NCBI GenBank assembly: GCA_030015575.1
Contig: JASDDO010000016.1
Coordinates: 106,349,241 to 106,413,240, forward strand
Length of the DNA stretch: 64,000 bases
Direction of reading: 5' to 3'
Origin: Agapanthus africanus
Taxonomy: Eukaryota > Streptophyta > Magnoliopsida > Asparagales > Amaryllidaceae
Shown in pieces: positions 52,535 through 64,000 of this stretch (position 1 is its first letter; every line of letters starts with the position of its first letter). The translations under genes and the position numbers were made by a program. The notes beneath the pieces were generated by a model. The model saw only the letters and a program-made list of their open reading frames with translations, searched no databases and was not told where the DNA came from.

Positions 52535-55500
52535 TGTAGCGTTTTGAAAATCGTTTCGGTGAAATTTCGGAAAATCGGTAAAATGAGGGGGTTTTCTGTA
52601 AAAAGTCAAAATACAAATATCTTATTATAAAAATTAAATATACATATTCTAGCTATGTAATTGCTATTATTTGGTGTTTATTGAGCCGCTGGTGAAATTT
52701 CAAATTTTCTGAAAAAAATATTATTTTATTATTATTTTAAGCCGTCACTAATACATTTAATTAGGGAAAATTACAAATTGGAATGAGTTGAAACAAATTT
52801 TGTGCATCATAAAACATTAAATAAAAATTTATCATGTGGTTTTTGGAACGAAATCATTTGCCAAAACGGTTTAGAAATTATTGAAGAAAAAAAGCTTTTT
52901 TTTAGCGTAAATGGATGTTTGGGGTATTGTATTTATCATTTTTCATCACCCCACACCCGTACCCACACCCACACACCCCCACTTACTCCTCCCCTTAGCC
53001 AAATTCAGCAGCCCTCACTTTTTCCCCACTTGGTTTGCAAAGGAAAAAGAAATGAAAAGAAATAAAAGAAAAGATTAGAAAATAGATAAAGTAGTTAGAC
53101 TTTGACCTTACCTTGACCTTGACTTTCCTCCCTTGCATTTTCCTCACCTCCCTCTCTCTCCCCTCACCCACTTCTGGCCGAAATTCTCAGCCCCCAACAG
53201 CAGCCCCTCCCTCCCTCTTCTCCTCTTATTTTCCATCAAAAAATTCACCCATTTCCATCAAAAATCAAAGCTAAAATGCAAATCAAAGCCCTACCCATTT
53301 TCTCTTATCTCTTTAAGCATGGATCTTGGTGCAAAGATTTCAATTTGGAGGTCTAGTTTCATGTTGATCTCAAGATGGTTTTAAGGTATAAATCCTAACC
53401 TATTGTTCAATTGTTGGGTTAAATTCCTTAATGTATCTTATTAGGTGCTTAAATATGGTTTAATTGCAAGTTTGGAAATCTAAAGAGAAGGAGTTTGAAT
53501 TGAAAAGTTAGGGTTTTAAATTCAATAGGGTTGTTGTCACTTGTTTAAGGTTGCATGGTGTAGTTAGCATGTTAAGACATGTTAAACCTAATCTAGAAGA
53601 TAATTTGTAAATTGTTGCATCTAAAAGTCCAAATTTAGTTATTTAAGCAAACTAGGTTTTAGTTTTAGTGCAAATGGGTGATTTAAAATCTAACTAAGAA
53701 TTTTATGACTTTATTAACATTATAAAATGTAGTTTAATGCTTTATATCATGCAAATCCAAACTAGATTGTTGTATGTGCATTTTGCTATAAAATGGTCGA
53801 AATTGGTTAAAATTGCAAACTAGTTTTGTAAATATTGTGTTAAATCGAGAATTAAAATATGGTTAGGGTTTTTATCATATTATTAACTTTATTAAGTGTA
53901 GTTTAACACTTTAGTTCATGGAAATCCAACCTAAATTGTAGTTTGTGCATTTTTGCTATGAAATTGTAAAAAGGGTATTTTGTAAACTAGAATATTAGGG
54001 TTTTTGGAATTTAATGAGATTAAATTCCGGAAATTGTTTCTATGACTTATTTAAGATATTTAATAAGTATATTGGCCGCTACATTCATTTAAACATCATG
54101 TTTTGTACAAACGGCGAATTGTGCTTGCTAGATTTTGGAAAAACGACTTTTTAAGTGAAATTGGGGTTTTGGGGAATTTTAAGCTATTTTATATTATAAT
54201 TAGTGCTTGTAATTGTGCAAATGAGTGTGATTGGGTTTTTCTCGATGGTTTGGCGTTTGTACGCCGACGTCGAGGGTTTTTGGGTTGATTTGTGAAAGCA
54301 ACCATAGGTTTTGACCTATGTGGGATTCGTGCATCGTTTTGATCATGAGTCGGATTTTAATGAGATATGGTGCGTTATGATATGTAGGTACCCCCATGTG
54401 GACTTCGAGACGACAAGCAAGAGCGTGGCGACGTCGGCACCGGCTAGCGAGGACCAAGTGAGTAGATTTATATCTACGGGGAGAAGTCGGGTGGATGGCG
54501 TATAGCACCCCCGCAGTCCGTGGTGGTGTATACGGATGCGTATACACACCAACAATTATTATATGTTATTTGGGATTAATAACGATGCTTAGGATGGATA
54601 TTGGTGTGTTGGATTACTTTAGTGTTGCGAACCCTAGGGTAGTGTTACACACACATACACACATACATACTTGCATGCATTCCTATTGATATGTGCTTAT
54701 GGGCTTCTTTATAGTTATGTGTTCACATGGGTATGGGACTATGTGTTCACATACGGATTGAGGATGATACTTGGGATTGAGCTGAGTCGATGAGATTTGA
54801 TTTGAGGCCGTGAGATCGGTGATATAGCAGGGTTCGTATCTTAGATACGACATGACGTTGTAGCGGGTCCTTGACGTAGTGTTTCACACACGTCCATGCA
54901 TACGTAGGCGGTATCAGTATGGTACTAGACGTAGATCAGTACCCCGATCATGATATTTGATAAAGAGGATACCAGGTGAATAGTATGATGAATGTGATAT
55001 TGACCCGTACCCAGATTGGGATGCCGTACGACGGATTTACGTACGAGCTATATTGATGATTGATCCACACTCTTGACTTGGGATGCCTGATTATAGATAT
55101 GGTATCGGATATGATATTATTGAGGCGGGATCACCGACTATACATATACATGTATGTATATGTATCGACTCAGATGATAGGCGGTTTCCTTACCTGTAGT
55201 TCAGCTTGTTAGTTCAGCCGTATAGTTTAGTGTAGTTGTTAGATTAGATTAGACTTCTTACCTATTTCAAAAACTAACGAATCGTGGGCATTTTTAAAGA
55301 CAGCTCAAGGGAATCTACGGATATTTCAAAAACGACGTATCTTTTCATAAAAACACCGTAGCCCCTATTTTCAAAACCACATGATTCGTGTTATTTCAAA
55401 AGGCACCATTCGTAGGACTTATATTAGATTATTGCAGATTAGTTATCGTTGTGTCTGGTATTCAGCTCCCGCACATTATTGCTGTTCGCTCTGCCTCGCA

Positions 55501-57108
55501 TATTTATTTTGCAGCATATTCCATTATTGATATCATGCTGTTAGGACACCAACACCATTACCGATGATGCGTATGTACCACGTACACCTACTTGCCGGCT
55601 CACACACATCTTCATCTGTAATTGCCATGTCACGTACACTTTAGAGAATATAATTGCTTGACTTAGATTGTTAGCTGGTAGTTTTGACATGATATTAGTG
55701 TACTTCCCTTATATGCCATATTAGGCATTGTAGTTATTACCTACCACTTCATGCATACTGTTATTCAGTTGTTCATGCCTAGTTCATTATCATTGACATA
55801 TGCACTTGTGATGATTTCTTGAGATTTATGATATTTCTGGATTTCGGGGAAAGCCGCAAAATTTACAACTTATGATCTTTTAAAATATAAAATGTTGCGG
55901 TTTTCTAGTGATGTAAAGTGTCGTCCACCATGAGTTTACTGTGGTTTTGGAGATCCGTGTCGAGGAGTGGAGGAACCGTCATGGGTACATGGTGGGCCCG
56001 GTATGGTACCCCGGGGCAAGAGGAATGTGGTGTTGACGTTGAGCCTGGCTGGGGAGCACTACCTACCGGTGATATTACCCGACGTGTCGGATATCCGGAG
56101 GATACCGTCATGGTCTTGAGATGGATGGTAGGGGCCGGTCCGGACTGACGGCGCCCTAGATATTGAGCTTGAGACATTGATATTTCGAGACAGTGAGATT
56201 TATGTTTTGTGTCGATGCTAGACACTGTTGATACTGATTTCATTATGATACCTCAGTTTAAAAATACGAAGGAAATCTCACTAATTTATGAAAACAGTTT
56301 CTTCATTTACATGTATTCTGTTTCATGCATTCATACCTCATTCATATGATATATTGCTACCTGAGGCACTGACACGGGCACATGAAATTATACTCGGGTT
56401 AGATATTACCCTAGTCATTGTTATAGGCTGCCTATTATACTTATATTTGAGGATATATTATGATCATTGACCTAGGTTGCGTTATTTATGCGATTTCTGT
56501 GCGTAGATGTTCTTCTATTCACGAGTTGGCAACTCACCCCCGTTGTGCCCCAGTTTCTTGCAGATTTGCCGTACAGGTTTCATTACGGCTTGCGGGCTCA
56601 GTTTCATTCGGGTGATTTGCTAGTAGGTGGGTTTACTTGTATCATACCCCCATTATATATCTTGTATATCATTATTCTGTTGTATCTAGAAGTTCCATCA
56701 ACCAAACATGTATCTATTGAGATAGAGACCAGTGTTGTTTATTCTTTCGACCTTAGAGTCGCTCGTTATATTGCTTGTGTGGTTGTGACCGTCGATTGAC
56801 GAAGAGCTAGCTCCCGCTTGGGGATGCCTTTTTTCTTGATTTCGTATACTATTCATGTTGTATCCCGTTTGGGGGCCAGTATTTACAAAGGAGACTCTGC
56901 CGAAATTTTCAGTAAATTTTTGATGTTTTAAAAAAACCGCATAATTCGGCTTATGCTATTGAAATTACTTGTTTTAATTTGGTTTTTCCTGCACTCTACT
57001 ACTTTTCTTGGTTTGGATTTCTGGGTTTTCGGTTTACTTAGATTACGTACGCCTCGAGACGTTCATAGTTTAAGTGCCGGTCATGTTCCGTTCTTTCTGG
57101 TCGTGACA
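52535..57108 (+). repeat. 5' LTR of the LARD (4,574 bp)
   Basis: TG...CA termini, followed after AAGT by the primer site. Numerous short ORFs on both strands recur in the other LTR but show no protein-like features; they are LTR sequence, not genes. A hairpin GTGTATAC/GTATACAC occurs near 54,524-54,548. Confidence 0.9.
53101..53124 (+). promoter_or_regulatory. Triple W-box cluster in the LARD LTR
   Basis: TTTGACC, TTGACC and TTGACT within 24 bp, followed by a pyrimidine-rich stretch (53,125-53,170). Repeated in the second LTR at 60,639-60,662. TTGAC(C/T) is the WRKY-factor site. Confidence 0.5.
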
Positions 57109-57112
57109 AAGT

Positions 57113-57125
57113 TGGTATCAGAGCG
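57113..57125 (+). promoter_or_regulatory. Primer-binding site of the LARD
   Basis: TGGTATCAGAGCG four bases after the LTR end, tRNA-iMet type. Confidence 0.92.
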
Positions 57126-60058
57126 TTAGGTTTTACCTTCGGAGTGTAGGATGACCCTTGGTTGATGGAATAGGTGACTAAAGTAGAGTGACGTATCGTT
57201 GGTATGTTCCGCGGCATATTTACGACACGCCACTCCACTTATGAAGCCTTAGGATGTACATTTCCTTGTTCAGTATTATATTCCTTCCTGATCTAGCCTC
57301 ATCGGTACCAGCTTGGTTTTGCTGCTACAGTTACCGGCAGGGAGAGCTACGGCTAGAGTTGCGGTCAGCACAAGCTCGTCACGAATGAGGACTGACCATG
57401 GCGAAATTCCGGCGACACACGATTGCGGAGATGTGTCTTTTTACTGTGTTTCCGCGCCACGAGCGTTTGGCGGATCGCCTTTATGAGATTTCTCGGACGT
57501 GCCGATCAGTATCAAAGGATTGGGCCACTGACAGAGGCCAACCAGATTTTGATGACCGTTGGTGTGTTGCTTATTCATGATGGTCGAGGCACTGTTCAGC
57601 GTGCAGACGAGCGAGCTAGTTATTGCTGCGAACGACGAGATATTGCCCCAGATGCTGGCGTTAGTGCAGAACGAGTTGTACTAAGAGATGATAGAAGGTC
57701 GCTAGTCATCAAGGATGAATGACTAGGACTTGTGGATCGTTCGCCTACCCCGATGCGAGGTCATCAGATAGATTGATTCCGGCTGGAGACGATTTCACGC
57801 GGAGACGTTGAGAGTCGACAGAGACGATCGAATGTCAGAAACCTATTTATCCGAGTTTAAAGTAGTCGGAAAGACATGTAGGCAATTCTATGGTCCCTCT
57901 AGAAGAATGAAACCCTAACTCGACTTAATGACCGTGTGAAAGCTTTTGAACCTTCGGGTTTGCGGCAGTTCTACAGCGCCATTAGTGAGGCTTGGGTTTG
58001 CCCTTCTACGGCTGGACCACCGATGCTGTGGTATGTACTCGATACTATTAAACTGTGCCCAAGATGTTGAGCTCTTGGGGGATTATGAGGTTTTGACGAC
58101 TCGGTCGGATGGCTCGACTTAATTCGGATGATAGGTGGTGAGATGCATTTCTTGGGAGACTCCAGATACGAGGATAGCCGTTGGAGCTCAGTCCATATAG
58201 CCATGATGAGACGATTCCGAAGCAGTCGACATTAGAGAAAGTGGAGTAAAGAGGTCCGTACAAGATCTGGATAAGACGACGTTCCACTCCGCCGACATCA
58301 GAGATGCGATACGCATGCCGAGGCAGAGTACTGGATATACCTTCCAGAAGGAGTCGCGATGGGTATGCAGCCGTTCCGGAGCAAGATGCAGATATAGGAA
58401 AGGACGATGACTTCCGGACAGTTGGCAGGGACGAGATATGGAAGAGACCGTGAGCAGGATTCCTTCCAGGACACTGCTGCAATGATACTTGCACCCAGGA
58501 TCAGATGTGTCACGTATATTCAGAGAGCCAGAGGCCGACGCCAGTGATATGTTGTTTTATAAGTGGTCGCAATGATTGACCGAGAGATGACCAGAGAAGT
58601 ACCAGAATGGGATCATCCCCGTTAGCACACCTGACAGGGCCGATGAGCCGATGGACCGAGAGATTGGTAATTCACAGTGGAGATCTTGACCCAGGAGTGG
58701 TCATTGTTACGCACACCAGCAGGCCAGAGTCCATGATCATCGACGAGACGTCCCACTAGTGACCGCGACAGTTGGCCCGAGATTCTTAGAGGATGCACTT
58801 GAGCGGTACTATTCCGCCATTATCGATTTCGATGTTTTGGGTGATTTATTCGCATGAATTGATTTTGATGATTGAGAATTTACGATTCTTGCACAGTGTT
58901 GCACTTGATATCGTTTTCGTGCTTGGGTTTCACATGTTTGTGATTTTACGGTTTCAGACATTTGAGTTGATTTTGTGCGTATGCACGCACACGATTTCGT
59001 TCCTGCACTCTGTATAGTTCATATATGCTTGCAGTGCAGTGATACGCCTTTTGTGCACTTAGATGCACTGGACTTCGATTTCGATTGTGATACTCGATAT
59101 TTGTTTTGGGCACCTTGTGCACCTGATTGATTTTGCGCACGTTCGGCGCTTGATATTGGATTTCATGATTTCGTGCACGATGGATGCACCTGATTTGAAT
59201 TTTCGCGCATGTCTTGAGATGCGATTTTGGTGCACACCAGATGCACTAAATCGAGATTTTTCGTGCATGTCAGATGCACCTGATTTTGCTGTCAGGCACA
59301 CATGTTGCCTACGACAGATGTTTCATGCACACCCGATGCACTTAGATGTTGTTTCTCTGCGCATGTATGGCACATTCATGGATTTTGATTTCCGTGCGCA
59401 CCAGACGCACGTAGCATTCATGTGCATATTTTAGAATTGATTTCGTATAGAGCAGTACGTTTTTATGATATTGCTATGTGTTTTCGTACTGAGCAGGACT
59501 AGTCAGAGGACAGTAATATATTTTGCATGCATTGATTGTTATTGAAGGGATTTCCAAAACGCGAGCTATAGCCTCAGTATTTACCTACGTGTCTGATATG
59601 ACACGAAATGTTTAAAACAAGGAGACCCTTCTAAATTGTTTCCAAAACGGCGGAACGTACATTTCAAACAAAGGTATATATGTATATAGTTATTTTCTTA
59701 TGGTAGACGTCCGCCACTGTGCAGTGTTATACGCGTTGCACAGCGACTTAAAGAGATTTGGCATGCATTTCCTTCAGATACTTACAGATATAGATTCGAT
59801 ATTTACATTTATAGTTTCGAGTTACATCATATTGGTTTTGATTTGGATTTGGCATTGATGTCTTCTCCACGACTCCGATGATCGCGGGATGCTTGACGGA
59901 GTTTTGATTTGAGTTATATACTCATTTTTCAAGCGCATGCGCTGCGCTACGATTTGTTTTATGTATTTACAATTTCGGAGCCCCGACGACTTGATGGTTT
60001 TTCTTAAATGTTTTAGTAATTGGGGGAGTTTGGATTTAAATTCGGGGACCGAATTTCT
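57126..60058 (+). other. Non-coding interior of the LARD
   Basis: No recognisable gag, protease, RT or integrase. Short ORFs (57,398-57,580; 57,423-57,722; 58,048-58,494) match nothing I know. 57,890-58,132 resembles the Copia-C leader. 58,970-59,430 is a diverged minisatellite. The rest is moderately GC-rich text with no identified role. Confidence 0.75.
58970..59430 (+). repeat. Diverged minisatellite built on TGCAC units
   Basis: About nine irregular units of roughly 35-50 bp with consensus TTTCGTGCACnnnAGATGCAC followed by CTGAT. Clearest near 59,175-59,345. The 123-codon ORF at 59,063-59,434 and its minus-strand counterpart are readings of this repeat. Confidence 0.75.
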
Positions 60059-60072
60059 TTAAGGGGGAAGAT
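60059..60072 (+). promoter_or_regulatory. Polypurine tract of the LARD
   Basis: TTAAGGGGGAAGAT directly before the second LTR start. Confidence 0.88.
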
Positions 60073-63000
60073 TGTAGCGTTTTGAAAATCGTTTCGGTGA
60101 AATTTCGGAAAATCGGTAAAATGAGGGGGTTTTCTGTAAAAAGTCAAAATACAAATATCTTATTATAAAAATTAAATATACATATTCTAGCTATGTAATT
60201 GCTATTATTTGGTGTTTATTGAGCCGCTGGTGAAATTTCAAATTTTCTGAAAAAAATATTATTTTATTATTATTTTAAGCCGTCACTAATACATTTTATT
60301 AGGGAAAATTACAAATTGGAATGAGTTGAAACAAATTTTGTGCATCATAAAACATTAAATAAAAATTTATCATGTGGTTTTTGGAACGAAATCATTTGCC
60401 AAAACGGTTTAGAAATTATTGAAGAAAAAAGGCTTTTTTTTAGCGTAAATGGATGTTTGGGGTATTGTATTTATCATTTTTCATCACCCCACACCCGTGC
60501 CCACACCCACACACCCCCACTTACTCCTCCCCTTAGCCAAATTCAGCAGCCCTCACTTTTTCCCCACTTGGTTTGCAAAGGAAAAAGAAATGAAAAGAAA
60601 TAAAAGAAAAGATTAGAAAATAGATAAAGTAGTTAGACTTTGACCTTACCTTGACCTTGACTTTCCTCCCTTGCATTTTCCTCACCTCCCTCTCTCTCCC
60701 CTCACCCACTTCTGGCCAAAATTCTCAGCCCCCAACAGCAGCCCCTCCCTCCCTCTTCTCCTCTCATTTTCCATCAAAAAATTCACCCATTTCCATCAAA
60801 AATCAAAGCTAAAATGCAAATCAAAGCCCTACCCATTTTCTCTTATCTCTTTAAGCATGGATCTTGGTGCAAAGATTTCAATTTGGAGGTCTAGTTTCAT
60901 GTTGATCTCAAGATGGTTTTAAGGTATAAATCCTAACCTATTGTTCAATTGTTGGGTTAAATTCCTTAATGTATCTTATTAGGTGCTTAAATATGGTTTA
61001 ATTGCAAGTTTGGAAATCTAAAGAGAAGGAGTTTGAATTGAAAAGTTAGGGTTTTAAATTCAATAGGGTTGTTGTCACTTGTTTAAGGTTGCATGGTGTA
61101 GTTAGCATGTTAAGACATGTTAAACCTAATCTAGAAGATAATTTGTAAATTGTTGCATCTAAAAGTCCAAATTTAGTTATTTAAGCAAACTAGGTTTTAG
61201 TTTTAGTGCAAATGGGTGATTTAAAATCTAACTAAGAATTTTATGACTTTATTAACATTATAAAATGTAGTTTAATGCTTTAGATCATGCAAATCCAAAC
61301 TAGATTGTTGTATGTGCATTTTGCTATAAAATGGTCGAAATTGGTTAAAATTGCAAACTCGTTTTTGTAAATATTGTGTTAAATCGAGAATTAAAATATG
61401 GTTAGGGTTTTTATCATATTATTAACTTTATTAAGTGTAGTTTAACACTTTAGTTCATGGAAATCCAACCTAAATTGTAGTTTGTGCATTTTTGCTATGA
61501 AATTGTAAAAAGGGTATTTTGTAAACTAGAATATTAGGGTTTTTGGAATTTAATGAGATTAAATTCCGGAAATTGTTTCTATGACTTATTTAAGATATTT
61601 AATAAGTATATTGGCCGCTACATTCATTTAAACATCATGTTTTGTACAAACGGCGAATTGTGCTTGCTAGATTTTCGGAAAAAAGACTTTTTAAGTGAAA
61701 TTGGGGTTTTTGGGAATTTTAAGCTATTTTATATTATAATTAGTGCTTGTATTGTGCAAATGAGTGTGATTGGGTTTTTCTCGATGGTTTGGCGTTTGTA
61801 CGCCGACGTCGAGGGTTTTTGGGTTGATTTGTGAAAGCAACCATAGGTTTTGACCTATGTGGGATTCGTGCATCGTTTTGATCATGAGTCGGATTTTAAT
61901 GAGATATGGTGCGTTATGATATGTAGGTAACCCCATGTGGACTTCGAGACGACAAGCAAGCGCGTGGCGACGTCGGCACCGGCTAGCGAGGACCAAGTGA
62001 GTAGATTTATATCTACGGGGAGAAGTCGGGTGGATGGCGTATAGCACCCCCGCAGTCCGTGGTGGTGTATACGGATGCGTATACACACCAACAATTATTA
62101 TATGTTATTTGGGATTAATAACGATGCTTAGGATGGATATTGGTGTGTTGGATTACTTTAGTGTTGCGAACCCTAGGGTAGTGTTACACACACATACACA
62201 CATACATACTTGCATACATTCCTATTGATATGTGCTTATGGGCTTCTTTATAGTTATGTGTTCACATGGGTATGGGACTATGTGTTCACATACGGATTGA
62301 GGATGATACTTGGGATTGAGCTGAGTCGATGAGATTTGATTTGAGGCCGTGAGATCGGTGATATAGCAGGGTTCGTATCTTAGATACGACATGATGTTGT
62401 AGCGGGTCCTTGACGTAGTGTTTCACACACGTCCATGCATACGTAGGCGGTATCAGTATGGTACTAGACGTAGATCAGTACCCCGATCATGATATTTGAT
62501 AAAGAGGATACCAGGTGAATAGTATGATGAATGTGATATTGACCCGTACCCAGATTGGGATGTCGTACGACGGATTTACGTACGAGCTATATTGATGATT
62601 GATCCGCACTCTTGACTTAGGATGCCTGATTATAGATATGGTATCGGATATGATATTATTGAGGCGGGATCACCGACTATACATATACATGTATGTATAT
62701 GTATCGACTCAGATGATAGGCGGTTTCCTTACCTGTAGTTCAGCTTGTTAGTTCAGCCGTATAGTTTAGTGTAGTTGTTATATTAGATTAGACTTCTTAC
62801 CTATTTCAAAAACTAACGAATCGTGGGCATTTTTAAAGACAGCTCAAGGGAATCTACGGATATTTCAAAAACAACGTATATTTTCATAAAAACACCGTAG
62901 CCCCTATTTTCAAAACCACATGATTCGTGTTATTTCAAAAGGCATCATTCGTAGGACTTATATTAGATTATTGCAGATTAATTATCGTTGTGTCTGGTAT

Positions 63001-64000
63001 TCAGCTCCCGCACATTATTGCTGTTCGCTCTGCCTCGCATATTTATTTTGCAGCATATTCCATTATTGATATCATGCTGTTAGGACACCAGCACCATTAC
63101 CGATGATGCGTATGTACCACGTACACCTACTTGCCGGCTCACACACATCTTCATCGGTAATTGCCATGTCACGTACACTTTAGAGAATATAATTGCTTGA
63201 CTTAGATTGTTAGCTGGTAGTTTTGACATGATATTAGTGTACTTCCCTTATATGCCATATTAGGCATTGTAGTTATTACCTACCACTTCATGCATACTGT
63301 TATTCAGTTGTTCATGCCTAGTTAATTATCATTGACATATGCACTTGTGATGATTTCTTGAGATTTATGATATTTCTGGATTTCGGGGAAAGCCGCAAAA
63401 TTTACAACTTATGATCTTTTAAAATATAAAATGTTGCAGTTTTCTAGTGATATAAAGTGTCGTCCACCATGAGTTTGCTGTGGTTTTGGAGATCCGTGTC
63501 GAGGAGTGGAGGAACCGTCACGGGTACATGGTGGGCCCGGTATGGTACCCCGGGGCAAGAGGAATGTGGTGTTGACGTTGAGCCTGGCTGGGGAGCACTA
63601 CCTACCGGTGATATTACCCGACGCGTCGGATATCCGGAGGATACCGTCGTGGTCTTGAGATGGATGGTAGGGGCCGGTCCGGACTGACGGCGCCCTAGAT
63701 ATTGAGCTTGAGACATTGATATTTCGAGACAGAGAGATTTATGTTTTGTGTCGATACTAGACACTGTTGATACTGATTTCATTATGATACCTCAGTTTAA
63801 AAATACAAAGGAAATCTCACTAATTTATGAAAACAGTTTCTTCATTTACATGTATTCTGTTTCATGCATTCATACCTCATTCATATGATATATTGCTACC
63901 TGAGGCACTGACACGGGCACATGAAATTATACTCGGGTTAGATATTACCCTAGTCATTGTTATAGGCTGCCTGTTATACTTATATTTGAGGATATATTAT
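60073..64000 (+). repeat. 3' LTR of the LARD, first 3,928 bp
   Basis: Collinear with 52,535-56,461 and about 1% different by eye, with a few single-base indels. Cut by the window edge. The low divergence suggests a fairly recent insertion compared with the layers around it. Confidence 0.93.

Larger units (their letters stand above)
52535..64000 (+). mobile_element. LARD-like non-autonomous Gypsy derivative with 4.57-kb LTRs
   Basis: Two direct repeats start TGTAGCGTTTTGAAAATCG at 52,535 and 60,073 and stay collinear to the window end (offset 7,538-7,539). The first ends TGACA at 57,108, is followed by a tRNA-iMet primer site, and the second is preceded by a chromovirus-like polypurine tract (AAGGGGGAAGAT). 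The interior is only 2,964 bp with no recognisable gag or pol. Del/Tekay-like by LTR start, the GCAACTCACCCC block near 56,530 and the tract. The left flank is GATAT. The second LTR should end about 650 bp beyond the window. Confidence 0.9.

Noticed and set aside
52802..56243. ORFs shared by both LARD LTRs (for example 52,802-53,065 and 53,133-53,384, repeated at 60,340 and 60,671)
   Set aside because: They recur only because the LTRs are duplicates. They have no domain, are low-complexity and lie in the promoter and leader part of the LTR.
59063..59434. 123-codon ORF with apparent repeat protein
   Set aside because: It is the TGCAC minisatellite; the opposite strand is open too.

Overview
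This window is repeat-rich nuclear DNA of a higher plant, almost certainly an angiosperm with a large genome. All the recognisable sequence is a nest of LTR retrotransposons plus the end of one CACTA DNA transposon. I found no convincing host gene, tRNA or rRNA. The pol lineages (Angela/Tork-like Copia, Athila-like Gypsy, Tat-like Gypsy gag, Del/Tekay-like long-LTR element) are plant-specific, and most primer-binding sites match plant initiator Met-tRNA. Species cannot be named from the sequence.

Layout. The host layer of 12,975-44,370 is an old Athila-like Gypsy element on the + strand: gag C-terminus, protease, RT, RNase H, a remnant of the integrase zinc finger, an intact env-position ORF, a polypurine tract and a probable 3' LTR. 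It is cut by four insertions. (1) At 12,975, a minus-strand Tat-like Gypsy: its 5' LTR of about 2.8 kb is packed with tandem arrays (10,129-12,974) and its gag (7,786-9,984) is itself cut by Copia-1 (1-7,785, 5' LTR left of the window). (2) A solo Copia LTR at 13,571-15,674 with target duplication TCATG. (3) A minus-strand Copia (E) whose locus was tandemly duplicated and then partly collapsed to a solo LTR (19,753-31,138). (4) A complete non-coding Copia derivative (B), 32,589-42,225, with 2.1-kb LTRs and target duplication AAGCT.

Right part. 44,371-45,551 is AT-rich DNA with no recognisable content. At 45,552 a CACTA element begins. It is interrupted at 46,371 by Copia-C (5' LTR, primer site, long leader, decayed protease and integrase). 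Copia-C is interrupted at 52,535 by a LARD-like Gypsy derivative with a 4,574-bp LTR and an internal region of about 3 kb without recognisable genes. The second LTR of that element runs off the right edge.

How the parts relate. The five Copia loci (1, solo, E, B, C) belong to one family with LTRs of about 1.9-2.2 kb. Copia-1 has gag and a pol with only four visible breaks. E and C share a gag deletion and B has no coding capacity, so the family looks like one autonomous type with parasitic derivatives. The unusually long leader (about 1.9-3 kb between primer site and gag) carries conserved, repeated hairpins whose stems are kept while the sequence changes. These, the hairpin-rich LTRs and the Copia-like segment inside the LARD are the most interesting signals here.
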